DNA of 64,000 nucleotides from Prevotellaceae bacterium KH2P17 (GTDB taxonomy: Bacteria > Bacteroidota > Bacteroidia > Bacteroidales > Bacteroidaceae). This document shows positions 36,671 through 45,916 of this stretch, one piece after another. A program made the translations under genes and the position numbers. Position 1 is the first letter of the stretch, and the number at the start of each line of letters is the position of its first letter. Location: positions 1-64,000 of the forward strand of contig FZRE01000013.1 of the NCBI GenBank assembly GCA_900199655.1, written 5' to 3'. The notes beneath the pieces were generated by a model. That model made no database searches and had not been told where the DNA came from. It worked only from the letters and a program-made list of their open reading frames with translations.

Positions 36671-37522
36671 CTATAAAATCATCTTCTCGATAGGCGTAAC
36701 CAGTATTCCTTGGGCTTCGAGCTCCTTCAGCTTGCCGATGATTTCCCAGAAACGCTTCTCATCCAGTACCGTGTGGATGGAGCACCAGTTCGGATCGGCC
36801 AGCGGAATGATGGTGGGGCTCTTGATACCCGGCAGCACATTGATGATATCCTGCACCCTGGCACGGGGCGCGTTCATCATCACGTATTTCTTGTCTTGTG
36901 CCGAGCGCACGGCCTCGAAACGGAAAAGCACCTCGTCGAGTATGCCCTTGTTCTCCTGGCTCATTTGCTTGTTGCCTATCAGCAGTGCCTCACTTTTGAG
37001 CACTACTTCCACCTCTCGCAGGTTGTTATGCACAAGGGTAGAACCCGAACTCACAATATCAAAGATGGCATCGGCCAGTCCGATGCCCGGACTAATCTCC
37101 ACACTGCCGGTTATAACGTGAATGTTGGCATGTATATGGTTATCATTCATGAACTTGCGAAGGATGTTGGGGTAGGACGTTGCAACCTTTTTGCCGTCGA
37201 ACCACTGCAGCCCCTGGTAGTCAATGTGCTTGGGTATGGCGAGCGAAAGACGACACTTGCTGAAGCCGAGGCGCGAGATGATGTCGGCATCTTCCTGCTT
37301 CTCGATGAACTCGTTTTCGCCCACAACGCCAATGTCGGCCACTCCGCTGGCCACACTTTGTGGTATATCGTCGTCGCGCAGATAGAGAACTTCGAGCGGG
37401 AAATTGTCAGCCTGCACCAGCAAAGTACGCTTGGAGGGTGTTATCTTGATGTCGGCCTCGGCCAGAAGAGCCATCGTGTCCTCATACAAACGGCCCTTTG
37501 ATTGAACTGCAATACGTAGCAT
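36671..37522 (-). CDS. hisG: ATP phosphoribosyltransferase (long form)
   Basis: A 283-residue first enzyme of histidine synthesis. It shows the catalytic domains (MLRIAVQSKGRLYEDTMALL, GVADIGVVGENEF, KVATSYPNILRKFM, the phosphate-binding ITGSVEISPGIGLADAI) and a C-terminal ACT-like regulatory domain (about 205-283), as expected of the hexameric, histidine-inhibited long form that needs no HisZ. Operon leader. A minus-strand TAATTTTG box (complement of 37551-37558) lies 28 bp upstream. No histidine-rich leader peptide is visible. Confidence 0.95.
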   Translation of the reverse strand: MLRIAVQSKGRLYEDTMALLAEADIKITPSKRTLLVQADNFPLEVLYLRDDDIPQSVASGVADIGVVGENEFIEKQEDADIISRLGFSKCRLSLAIPKHIDYQGLQWFDGKKVATSYPNILRKFMNDNHIHANIHVITGSVEISPGIGLADAIFDIVSSGSTLVHNNLREVEVVLKSEALLIGNKQMSQENKGILDEVLFRFEAVRSAQDKKYVMMNAPRARVQDIINVLPGIKSPTIIPLADPNWCSIHTVLDEKRFWEIIGKLKELEAQGILVTPIEKMIL

Positions 37523-37550
37523 AATCGTCTAATTTTCTTAAATGTAGGGG

Positions 37551-37598
37551 CAAAATTACGCTTTTTCAGGCTTATTTGCAAGAAATGTATTACTTTTG
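37551..37598. promoter_or_regulatory. Divergent -7 boxes of hisG and the transglycosylase gene
   Basis: Minus strand TAATTTTG (complement of 37551-37558, with CTTG 20 bp upstream) for hisG, and plus strand TACTTTTG (37591-37598) for the transglycosylase gene starting at 37610. Confidence 0.55.
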
Positions 37599-37609
37599 TG
37601 CGGTTGAAG

Positions 37610-38782
37610 ATGAGTTTAAGATATATATACATTATATTTTCATTGCTGCTGACCGTGAGTTGCTCGGAGCACAAGGAGAAAGCGATGACGCCCTGGGGAA
37701 CGCCCGTGGGGGGCGATACGGTTGCCGTAACCGGCAGCTTTACACTTGACGACATAGTGAGTAATGGCGAGATGATAATGCTGACGCTCACCGGCCCTGA
37801 TAATTACTACGACTACCGCGGACGAGGTATGGGAACGCAGTATCTGCTGTGCGAGAAGTTTGCCCAGCAGTTAGGCGTCTCTTTGCGCGTTGAAGTATGC
37901 AAGGATACGGCCGAACTCGTGTCGCGTCTGCAACAGGGCGAGGGCGATGTTGTGGCCTTTCCCCTGCCCGGAAACACACGGGGAGTGAGGCTGTGCGGAC
38001 TCTCCGACAATGGCCGCAGATGGGCTGTGAGAGATGAAAACAAGGCGTTGGCCGACACACTCGACCGCTGGTATCGCCCCGAAATGCTGGCCCGGATAAA
38101 GAAGGATGAGGCTTTTCTGCTCTCTTCGCGCAGCATCACGCGCCACGTTTATTCGCCCATGCTCAACCGCTCGGCCGGTGTTATCTCGCAGTACGATGCT
38201 TATTTCCAGAAGTATGCACCGCTTGCCCGTTGGGATTGGCGCCTGATGGCTGCCCTGTGCTATCAGGAATCAACCTTTGACCCTAATGCCCGGTCGTGGG
38301 TAGGAGCCTGTGGACTGATGCAGATTATGCCGGGCACGGCCGACCATCTTGGCCTGCCGCGGGCCCAGATATACCATCCCGAAGCCAACATAGCCGCTGC
38401 GGCCAACTATATACGTGAGCTCGATACCAAGCTGCGCGACATTTCGGACCGCATGGAGCGTACTTATTTTGTACTGGCTTGCTACAACGGCGGCTTCAAC
38501 CACATACGCGATGCCATGGCACTGGCCCGCAAACATGGCCGCGACCCGCACAGATGGGGCGAAGTGGCACCCTTTGTGCTGCGTCTCAGCACGCCCGAAT
38601 GTTACAATGACCCTGTGGTGAAGTATGGCTATATGCGAGGTTCGGAGACAGTGGACTATGTTGAACGCATCCGTTCCCGCTACGCCCAGTATCGCGGAGT
38701 GGCCACAGGCGGCTACTCCACCCACTTCGGCACGCCTGCCGTACCCCAGAAGGCACGGCGCAAGTACCGTTTTCATATTTAA
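37610..38782 (+). CDS. MltF-like membrane-bound lytic transglycosylase
   Basis: A 390-residue lipoprotein (lipobox LLTVSC). After a short spacer comes a solute-binding-like domain (about 60-185, the regulatory module of MltF proteins) and then a C-terminal SLT domain (GH23): LCYQESTFDPNARSWVG with the catalytic Glu, ACGLMQIMPGTADHLGL, YIRELDTKL and VLACYNGGFNHI. It cleaves peptidoglycan glycan strands without hydrolysis. The ATG at 37610 is used because the promoter box ends at 37598. A loose hairpin (38872-38896, AAAACG/CGTTTT) may end the transcript. Confidence 0.88.
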   Translation: MSLRYIYIIFSLLLTVSCSEHKEKAMTPWGTPVGGDTVAVTGSFTLDDIVSNGEMIMLTLTGPDNYYDYRGRGMGTQYLLCEKFAQQLGVSLRVEVCKDTAELVSRLQQGEGDVVAFPLPGNTRGVRLCGLSDNGRRWAVRDENKALADTLDRWYRPEMLARIKKDEAFLLSSRSITRHVYSPMLNRSAGVISQYDAYFQKYAPLARWDWRLMAALCYQESTFDPNARSWVGACGLMQIMPGTADHLGLPRAQIYHPEANIAAAANYIRELDTKLRDISDRMERTYFVLACYNGGFNHIRDAMALARKHGRDPHRWGEVAPFVLRLSTPECYNDPVVKYGYMRGSETVDYVERIRSRYAQYRGVATGGYSTHFGTPAVPQKARRKYRFHI

Positions 38783-38931
38783 GCATATCATTGCTTGTTA
38801 TAGCACGAATTCTTACCGTAGCGACTGTAAACAGCTGTTCTTCCGTTCAGCGGCAGCGCTATGAGTATCTCAAAACGGCCTTTCTCGGGTCGTTTTAAAG
38901 ATGCTTTCGCAGTGTTGATTGATGCCTTCAG

Positions 38932-39001
38932 GAACTTTCGACACTTGTCACACATATCTGTGACACTTGTCGAACAATCGTGCGACACTTGTCAAAAGTT
39001 C
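38932..39001. repeat. 70-bp triple-dyad element, copy 6
   Basis: Outer arms GAACTTT and AAAGTTC, three dyads at 22-bp spacing; the first and last carry TGTCA in place of TGTCG. The left flank is GCCTTCAG. It lies between the convergent transglycosylase and clostripain-like genes. Confidence 0.9.
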
Positions 39002-39037
39002 CCGTTACAGTCAGTTTGGTACCCGCATGCAGATATT

Positions 39038-40216
39038 TTAGTGAGTTGCCCGGTACCATGCCGTGTTTTGTAACGGAGTGGTTACATTCGGGTTCTGGGT
39101 GGGGTCGGAGATTGTGATACCTGAGAAAGAAAGCACGTCGGTGTACTGGATATCGTAGTTGGAATAAATCCGCTGGGTTGCTTTCTTGTAAGGAACGAGC
39201 AACTGCTCCGCGTTTAGGTAGCTGTCCAAGAGTGTTGCGTCGCTGCACAGAAGCCTAACGTAGCTGCCCATGTCGTAGAACACCGCACTGCTGTAGCCGT
39301 CTAAACGCTGTACAGCGGCCAGTTTCGTCGGGTCGAAGGTGTAGCGGCTGTTGATGGTTTGCATGATTTGAGCCATGTTTTCAGTCTGACGGCAGTTGAT
39401 AACGCTCAATGTGCCGTAGGGATAAGGCTGTCCGTCGGGGCCAACATAGGCTGAATAGAAATTGTAGAAACCATCGACAATAGCGCCGTAGTCGGGCTCT
39501 GAAGGAGTAATGTATCTCCAAATGTCCTTATAAGGCATGCCGGCTGCCATGATTTCGCTGGTTGATGCAATGAGAAAGTCGGTTACATCTTTGAGGTCAT
39601 AGGCAACTTCAACGGCCGCCATGTAGCAGTCGTCGAACGAAATGAACTGCATGTGCATGCCTGCTTGGCGTATGCCGTCAGCCAGAGTCGGAATTTCAGT
39701 CTGATAGGTTGCAGTAGCCCCGCCGAAAGCTCTGCTCTTGGTTTGTGCCGGATTGGAGCCTTTGGGAAGCCAACCGGAACCGTGGCAGCCTATGAGCATG
39801 TCGTAGATATTGGCCGGAGCGTAGCTTTTCACATCCCGAAGGATGGAGGCCAGGTTGGCAGCCGTGGTGTAGTCGAAGTCTGTATAGCGTTTCAGCGTGT
39901 CGCGCAGGCATCTTCCATCCCTGTACTTCACTTCAACCAGTGCAGAGTAATGCGCTGATTTAGAGATGAAAACGAGCATTCTGTTGTTGCCCAAGCCTCC
40001 TTGAGTCCCGATGGCTGCCTCCATGTCGCGAATGTTATCCATGAAGTTACCGTACAGGTTGTTGGCTGTGGAATGTTCGCTCGCCGTCCACGGCATATAA
40101 ACAAAAATCGTTTTCTCCGTAACATCGCTGCCGCCAGGACCGTCTTCACTGTCATGACAGGAAGTAAGTCCACCTAAAACAATGGCGCACAAGATGTAAA
40201 AGAGAAAACGATTCAT
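39038..40216 (-). CDS. Clostripain-like (C11) cysteine peptidase, lipoprotein
   Basis: A 392-residue protein with a signal peptide and lipobox (GGLTSC) followed by a C11-type caspase-fold domain. The likely catalytic pair is His in LIGCHGSGWLP and Cys in FISFDDCYMAAVEVAYDL, with strand TIFVYMPWTASEHS at the start. C11 peptidases cut after basic residues and often act on the cell surface in Bacteroidales. The start at 40216 (MNRFLFYILC) gives a normal signal peptide. It lies 24 bp after valS on the same strand. Substrate unknown. Confidence 0.85.
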   Translation of the reverse strand: MNRFLFYILCAIVLGGLTSCHDSEDGPGGSDVTEKTIFVYMPWTASEHSTANNLYGNFMDNIRDMEAAIGTQGGLGNNRMLVFISKSAHYSALVEVKYRDGRCLRDTLKRYTDFDYTTAANLASILRDVKSYAPANIYDMLIGCHGSGWLPKGSNPAQTKSRAFGGATATYQTEIPTLADGIRQAGMHMQFISFDDCYMAAVEVAYDLKDVTDFLIASTSEIMAAGMPYKDIWRYITPSEPDYGAIVDGFYNFYSAYVGPDGQPYPYGTLSVINCRQTENMAQIMQTINSRYTFDPTKLAAVQRLDGYSSAVFYDMGSYVRLLCSDATLLDSYLNAEQLLVPYKKATQRIYSNYDIQYTDVLSFSGITISDPTQNPNVTTPLQNTAWYRATH

Positions 40217-40240
40217 AGCCTTTGTCTGCATTTGTTCTTC

Positions 40241-42934
40241 TTACTTTTTCGTCAATTCTTCGATAGAAGCCTTCAGGGCGGCTATCTTTTCCTCTGAGTC
40301 GCTTTGTTTTTTGCGCTCACGGGCCACAACGGCCTCGGGCGCATGGGCTACAAAGTTCTCGTTGGCGAGCTTCTTCTTTATGCTTGCCAGGAAGCCTTCG
40401 AGGTGCTCAAGTTCCTTTTTGGCTTTCTCAATTTCGGCCTCAATGTCTATCAGATTGCCTACAGGCACGGCGTATTCGTAGGTACCTACCATGAATGCAC
40501 TGGCGTCGGCAGCCTTCTCGGCAGCAACATTGACAGCCTGAAGGTTGGCCATCTTGAGGATAACTTCGTTGTAGGCTTCGTATTGGTTCTGTCCGATGGC
40601 TTCCAACGTCAGCGGCTCTTTGGGCGCAATGTTCTTCTGGTTGCGAACCGTACGCACACCGGACACAATCTGCTTGACGGTTTCTATATCCGCAGCCAGC
40701 TGTTTCTCTTCAGCCGTGGGTGCCGGGATGGCGAGCGTGGCGCGCATGATGCTTTCGCCTTCTTGGCGCTCGTAGATGTGCTGCCAGAGCTCCTCGGTAA
40801 TGAAAGGCATGAAGGGATGCAGCATCTTCAGCAATGAGTCGAAGTAACGCAAGGTTGCTTCGTAGGTCTGTTTGTCAATGGGTTTGCCGTATTCAGGCTT
40901 TATCATCTCCAGGTACCAGCTTGAGAATTCATCCCAGAAGAGGCGATAAACGGTCATCAGAGCTTCGGAGATACGATAGCTCTTGAACTGTTCGTCCATG
41001 ATTTCGCTGGTTTCCTTCAGCTTGGCTTCAAACCATTTTGTGGCTATTTCATTGGCTTTTGGCTGCTGGACGTCGGCAGTCTGCCACCCTTTGATGAGCC
41101 GGAAAGCATTCCAAATCTTGTTGTTGAAGTTGCGTCCCTGCTCACAGAGCGTCTCGTCGAACAAGATGTCGTTGCCTGCAGGGGCTGAAAGCATCATGCC
41201 CATACGCACGCCGTCGGCACCATATTTATCAATGAGCATGATGGGGTCGGGCGAATTGCCCAGGCTCTTGCTCATCTTGCGTCCTAACTTGTCACGTACA
41301 ATGCCCGTAAAGTACACGTGGCGGAACGGCATCTTGTGCCTATACTCGTATCCGGCCATAATCATACGGGCCACCCAGAAGAAGATGATGTCGGGTCCTG
41401 TTACCAAGTCGGAAGTGGGGTAGTAGTAGTTGATGTCTTCATTGTCCGGATTGTTGATGCCGTCGAATACAGAGATGGGCCACAGCCACGAGGAGAACCA
41501 CGTGTCGAGACAATCGTTTTCCTGCTCAAGGTCGGCGGCTGTCAGTGTCGGATTCTTTTCTTGAGCCTGGATTAAGGCTTGTTCTGCCGTCTCGGCTACA
41601 ACGAAATCGTTCTTGCCTTCGGCGTTCTTGAAGTAATAAGCGGGAATTCTGTGCCCCCACCAGAGTTGCCGGGAGATGCACCAGTCCTTGATGTTCTCCA
41701 ACCAGTGGCGGTAAGTGTTCTTGTATTTCTTGGGATAGAACTCTATCTCATCATTCATTACAGGATCCAAGGCTATGTCTGCAAAGTGCTCCATCTTGAG
41801 GAACCACTGCGTAGACAGCTTCGGTTCGATGGGCACATTGGTACGTTCGGAGAAGCCTACCTTGTTGTCGTAATCCTCCACTTTCTCCATCAGCGAGGCT
41901 GACTCGAGGTCTTTGGAAATCTGCTTGCGCACATCCATGCGATCCTGGCCAACGTACATGCCGGCTGCTTCGGATAGGGTACCGTTGTCGTTAAAGATGT
42001 CTATGGTCTCCAATCCATGTTTCAGGCCGAGTGCATGGTCGTTTACATCGTGAGCAGGTGTAACCTTCAGACAGCCGGTACCGAACTGAATGTCAACGTA
42101 TCCGTCTTCGATAACGGGAATGCAACGGTCCACCAGCGGCACGATGACATGCTTTCCTTTTAACCAAGTGTTCTTTACATCGTCGGGATTGATGCACATG
42201 GCGGTGTCACCCATGATGGTTTCCGGACGCGTGGTAGCCACAACGGCATAGTAACCGCGTTCGTCCTGGTGCATCACATTTCCTTCGTCTTTGCGCGTAA
42301 TGCCTGCTTGGTCTTCGGGAGCTACATAATATTTAAGATAATAGAGTTTGGAGTGTTCGTCCTTGTAGATAACTTCTTCATCCGAAAGGGCGGTCTGTGC
42401 CATAGGATCCCAGTTCACCATGCGCACGCCGCGATAAATATATCCCTTGTTGAAGAGGTCTACGAAAACCTTGATAACGCTCTTTGAGCGGGTCTCGTCC
42501 ATTGTAAACGCAGTGCGATCCCAGTCGCAACTTGCGCCCAATTTGCGCAACTGCTTGAGAATAATGCCGCCATGTTCGTGCGTCCAGTCCCACGCATGCT
42601 CCAGAAATTGCTCGCGTGTAAGGTCTGTCTTCTTAACTCCCTGCTCTGCAAGTTTATTTACCACCTTTGCCTCTGTTGCGATAGAGGCGTGGTCGGTGCC
42701 CGGAACCCAGCAAGCGTTCTTGCCCTCCATTCGAGCGCGACGTACCAGAATGTCCTGTATAGTGTTGTTCAGCATGTGCCCCATGTGGAGAACGCCCGTC
42801 ACGTTTGGCGGAGGTATAACCACGGTATAGGGCTCTCGACCATCGGGTTTAGAACTGAAGAGTTTGTTATCCAGCCAGTACTGATACCATTTTGACTCAA
42901 CTTCTTTTGGGTCGTACTTACTTGCTAATTCCAT
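40241..42934 (-). CDS. valS: Valyl-tRNA synthetase
   Basis: An 897-residue class Ia synthetase. The HIGH-type motif is [19 protein letters not shown], the KMSKS motif is [12 protein letters not shown], the editing domain (about 190-330) contains [12 protein letters not shown], and a C-terminal coiled coil ([20 protein letters not shown] onward) matches the tRNA-binding arm. A minus-strand TAACTTTG box (complement of 42978-42985) lies 44 bp upstream, divergent from mazG. The clostripain-like gene follows in the same direction. Confidence 0.97.
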   Translation of the reverse strand: MELASKYDPKEVESKWYQYWLDNKLFSSKPDGREPYTVVIPPPNVTGVLHMGHMLNNTIQDILVRRARMEGKNACWVPGTDHASIATEAKVVNKLAEQGVKKTDLTREQFLEHAWDWTHEHGGIILKQLRKLGASCDWDRTAFTMDETRSKSVIKVFVDLFNKGYIYRGVRMVNWDPMAQTALSDEEVIYKDEHSKLYYLKYYVAPEDQAGITRKDEGNVMHQDERGYYAVVATTRPETIMGDTAMCINPDDVKNTWLKGKHVIVPLVDRCIPVIEDGYVDIQFGTGCLKVTPAHDVNDHALGLKHGLETIDIFNDNGTLSEAAGMYVGQDRMDVRKQISKDLESASLMEKVEDYDNKVGFSERTNVPIEPKLSTQWFLKMEHFADIALDPVMNDEIEFYPKKYKNTYRHWLENIKDWCISRQLWWGHRIPAYYFKNAEGKNDFVVAETAEQALIQAQEKNPTLTAADLEQENDCLDTWFSSWLWPISVFDGINNPDNEDINYYYPTSDLVTGPDIIFFWVARMIMAGYEYRHKMPFRHVYFTGIVRDKLGRKMSKSLGNSPDPIMLIDKYGADGVRMGMMLSAPAGNDILFDETLCEQGRNFNNKIWNAFRLIKGWQTADVQQPKANEIATKWFEAKLKETSEIMDEQFKSYRISEALMTVYRLFWDEFSSWYLEMIKPEYGKPIDKQTYEATLRYFDSLLKMLHPFMPFITEELWQHIYERQEGESIMRATLAIPAPTAEEKQLAADIETVKQIVSGVRTVRNQKNIAPKEPLTLEAIGQNQYEAYNEVILKMANLQAVNVAAEKAADASAFMVGTYEYAVPVGNLIDIEAEIEKAKKELEHLEGFLASIKKKLANENFVAHAPEAVVARERKKQSDSEEKIAALKASIEELTKK

Positions 42935-43024
42935 TTAATTATTCTCTATTTATGATATTCTTTATAAAAAACGATGCAAAGTTAGTCATTTTTGATTAGA
43001 AATGACTACTTTTGTATTTAAATT

Positions 43025-43945
43025 ATGTCTAAGATGCACACGAGAGAAGAAAAGTTGAAGGCCTTCGGAAGATTGCTGGATGTACAGCATCGCTTGCGAG
43101 TAGAATGTCCGTGGGACAGGAAACAGACGAACGAAAGCCTCCGCCCCAACACGATAGAAGAAGTATTTGAGCTTGCTGATGCCTTGATGAAAGACGACTG
43201 CAAGAATGTAAGCAAAGAGTTGGGCGACGTTATGGAGCATGTCATGTTCTACTCCCTGATAGGCGAAGAGACCGGAGATTTCGACATAGCCGACGTCTGC
43301 AATCAGGAAGCCGACAAGCTGATGTTCCGCCATCCGTTTATTAACTGGAAGCAGGAGCAGGGGAACTGGGGCATTGACAACAAGCCTTTTACGGTGAGCT
43401 GTTCCGAGATGGAAATCAACGAACAAGGTCAGGCCGTTTATAAAGATGTGTCCGGCACTTTAGCAGACAAGCCTAAAACTGCCGGCGAGGTAGAACAGAC
43501 TTGGGAACAGATTAAACAGAAGGAGAAAGATGGCAACGAGAGCGTGCTTTCGGGAGTACCGGATGCGCTGCCCTCCATCATCAAAGCCTACCGCATACAG
43601 GACAAGGCACGCAACGTGGGCTTTGACTGGAAGCAGAAAGAAGACGTCTGGACAAAGGTGCGGGAAGAACTGGAAGAGCTGGAAGTGGAACTGAAAAAGG
43701 AAAACAAGGAGAACTCTACCAAGGAGCTGGGCGACTTCCTGTTTAGCGTCATCAATGCAGCGCGTCTCTATCATCTGAATCCTGACAATGCGCTTGAGCA
43801 CACCAACAAGAAGTTCATCTACCGTTTTAATTACATAGAGCAGAAAGTTAAGGAAGCCGGAAAGCAGTTGAAGAACCTTACCTTGGCCGAGATGGACGAA
43901 CTCTGGAACGAAGCAAAAGAAATGGAAAAAGGAAGAAAAGACTGA
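43025..43945 (+). CDS. mazG: Nucleoside triphosphate pyrophosphohydrolase MazG
   Basis: A 306-residue all-alpha NTP pyrophosphatase. The first MazG domain has RVECPWDRKQTNESLRPNTI, EEVFELADAL and KELGDVMEHVMFY (EExxE and ExxD metal-binding patterns); the second, near 215-280, has VREELEELEVEL and KELGDFLFSVINAARL. Compared with the E. coli enzyme (263 residues) it has about 40 extra residues between the domains. A TACTTTTG box at 43007-43014 precedes the start. The next gene, a lipoprotein, begins 20 bp downstream. Confidence 0.95.
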   Translation: MSKMHTREEKLKAFGRLLDVQHRLRVECPWDRKQTNESLRPNTIEEVFELADALMKDDCKNVSKELGDVMEHVMFYSLIGEETGDFDIADVCNQEADKLMFRHPFINWKQEQGNWGIDNKPFTVSCSEMEINEQGQAVYKDVSGTLADKPKTAGEVEQTWEQIKQKEKDGNESVLSGVPDALPSIIKAYRIQDKARNVGFDWKQKEDVWTKVREELEELEVELKKENKENSTKELGDFLFSVINAARLYHLNPDNALEHTNKKFIYRFNYIEQKVKEAGKQLKNLTLAEMDELWNEAKEMEKGRKD

Positions 43946-43965
43946 ATAATAAACGACCAATAATT

Positions 43966-44523
43966 ATGAGAAGACTTTTTTATATTGCGGCAGTTCTGCT
44001 GGCAGCTTTGCTCATCACAGGATGTAAGCAAAACAAGCCCGTAAATCAGATAGCCGAAGTTGACAGTACAGCCGCTGCACCCACCATAGCGGACAGTACG
44101 GTATATGGCGTTTGCGGCGAAGGAACATCCATGCACGCGCTGGAACTGATAACAGATACCGGCGACACGCTTACTTACATGGTCAACACGGACGAAGAGG
44201 AAAACGTGAAAGGCGGCTTATTGGCCGGCGACCGTCTGGCTGTGGTCAGCACGGAGGTTGATGGCGAAAAGGTTGCCCGCAACGTCATTAACCTGACAAC
44301 GCTGCTGGGTAAATGGACAAGTATAGACAAGAACTTCGAGATAGAAGAGGGTGGAGTCGTAAAATCGAACGTAAGAGCGGAGTCGAACCCTTGGACCAAC
44401 TGGAAAATCCTGAACGGGAAGCTGCTGCTCAACAAGGATACGTTCACCATCAATGAGCTCGGTGCCGACAGTCTTTACCTTGAGAACAAAAACGGCATCT
44501 TTGCTTACAATCGACAGAAGTAG
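43966..44523 (+). CDS. Lipocalin-like lipoprotein
   Basis: A 185-residue protein with a lipobox (LLITGC, Cys20) and two beta-rich halves. The C-terminal half (about 115-183: LLGKWTSIDKNFEIEEGGVV, WTNWKILNGKLLL, ADSLYLENKNGIFAYNRQ) resembles the lipocalin-like domains found in many Bacteroidetes lipoproteins. It starts 20 bp after mazG and is probably co-transcribed with it and with rnz. Function unknown. Confidence 0.75.
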   Translation: MRRLFYIAAVLLAALLITGCKQNKPVNQIAEVDSTAAAPTIADSTVYGVCGEGTSMHALELITDTGDTLTYMVNTDEEENVKGGLLAGDRLAVVSTEVDGEKVARNVINLTTLLGKWTSIDKNFEIEEGGVVKSNVRAESNPWTNWKILNGKLLLNKDTFTINELGADSLYLENKNGIFAYNRQK

Positions 44524-44582
44524 TGCCATGGAGCGGCCGTTGCGCAGCTTCGCTCAAGCAGGCATGTTTAGACAGTATTCCA

Positions 44583-45500
44583 TTGGAACCTTTTAAAGTC
44601 CACATTCTGGGGTGTGGCTCCGCCTTACCCACATTAAAGCATTTCGCATCATCACAGGTTGTGGAGATACGAGAGAAGCTGTTTATGGTTGATTGTGGCG
44701 AAGGCACGCAGATTCAACTGCGCCGTTCTCGCATCCGTTTTACCAAAATAAGCGCTGTGTTCATATCTCATCTGCACGGTGATCATTGTTTCGGCCTGAT
44801 GGGTCTTATCTCCTCCTTCGGCATGTTGGGGCGTACAGCTCCGCTGCATGTGTATGCTCCGGCTGAGTTTGAAACCATGCTGCAGGCCCAGATAGATCTC
44901 TTTTGCCACGGATTGGAGTACGAAGTCAGGTTTCATGCAGTGGACACAACGGTCAGTCAGGTAATTTACGAAGACAAGAGTCTGACCGTTGAAACCATCC
45001 CTTTGCAGCACCGGGTGCCTTGCTGCGGCTTTCTGTTCAGAGAAAAGCCCACTCGCAGACACATCCGTCGCGACATGATAGATTTCTATCACATCCCCAT
45101 AAGTCAGATTGATAACATTAAATGCGGAGCCGACTGGACTACGGTGGAAGGCGACACCATTCCCAACGCCCGGCTGACAACCGACCCCGACCCCGTACGC
45201 AGCTATGCTTATTGCAGCGACACCAAGTATATGCCCACGCTCCATAAGCTGATAGAGGGGGTGAACCTGCTTTATCATGAGAGCACTTACGACAGCAGTT
45301 GTGCCAATAGGGCAGAACTCTTCTATCACAGTACGTCGCAACAGGCTGCTATGGTGGCTCGCGATGCCCATGTGGGCAAGTTGTTGCTGGGCCATTATAG
45401 TGCCCGATACGATGACGAAACGGCCATTTTACAGGAAGCCCGCGCTATTTTCCCCCATTCAGAATTATCGCAAGAAGGCATGTCGGTCAGCGTTTTGTGA
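44583..45500 (+). CDS. rnz: Ribonuclease Z (tRNA 3' processing endonuclease)
   Basis: A 305-residue MBL-fold nuclease. It begins EPFKVHILGCGSALP and carries the metal motif SHLHGDHCFGL (HxHxDH), VDCGEGTQIQLRRS, SYAYCSDTKYMP, LLYHESTYD and LLLGHYSARY. I place the start at TTG 44583, because that gives the usual family N-terminus; the alternative GTG at 44523 adds 20 non-conserved residues overlapping the previous stop. It matures tRNA 3' ends, and may act on tRNAs lacking encoded CCA such as the second tRNA-Arg. Confidence 0.92.
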   Translation: MEPFKVHILGCGSALPTLKHFASSQVVEIREKLFMVDCGEGTQIQLRRSRIRFTKISAVFISHLHGDHCFGLMGLISSFGMLGRTAPLHVYAPAEFETMLQAQIDLFCHGLEYEVRFHAVDTTVSQVIYEDKSLTVETIPLQHRVPCCGFLFREKPTRRHIRRDMIDFYHIPISQIDNIKCGADWTTVEGDTIPNARLTTDPDPVRSYAYCSDTKYMPTLHKLIEGVNLLYHESTYDSSCANRAELFYHSTSQQAAMVARDAHVGKLLLGHYSARYDDETAILQEARAIFPHSELSQEGMSVSVL

Positions 45501-45607
45501 CCACGTTCGTCAGTATTAATACCGAAATAAGTTTGTACTCACTATGTGAATGTGACCTGCAAGGGTTTCCATTTGCCCCCTTCCGTATTCCTGAAGTTAT
45601 CCTTCAG

Positions 45608-45677
45608 GAACTTTCGACACTTGTCGCACGATTGTTTGACAAGTGTCGAATTCATGTGCGACAAGTGTCGAAAGTTC
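45608..45677. repeat. 70-bp triple-dyad element, copy 7
   Basis: Three dyads centred at 45620.5, 45642.5 and 45664.5. The left flank is a perfect 7-bp dyad CCTGAAG-TTATC-CTTCAGG (45590-45608) centred at 45599, making four modules in phase. It lies between co-directional rnz and aspS. The remainder of the 416-bp intergenic region to 45859 shows weaker dyads but no gene. Confidence 0.92.
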
Positions 45678-45859
45678 CAATAGGCATCAACTTACACGGC
45701 GAAAGCAGCTGCACAACTACCTTGATGCAACGTGCTTCAGGCTGAACGTGCCATGAAATACGTTGCCTAAAGCCGTTCATCCTCAGCATGCGTCAAAGAT
45801 TAAAAAGACTTGATTATAGCCAAATTAGGAGCGTAAACTTGATTTTGTCATGTATTTAT

Positions 45860-45890
45860 TTTGCATTGCGGCCGAAAAAGTGTACTTTTG
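45860..45890 (+). promoter_or_regulatory. aspS promoter
   Basis: TTTG (45860-45863), 19 bp, TACTTTTG (45883-45890), 26 bp before the aspS ATG. Confidence 0.75.
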
Positions 45891-45916
45891 TGCTTAAATA
45901 ATTAATCCTTTGTTTT

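Noticed and set aside
45678-45780. Continuation of the 22-bp dyad chain after copy 7
   Set aside because: Dyads centred near 45708.5, 45731 and 45754.5 are suggestive but weak and irregular; could be chance.
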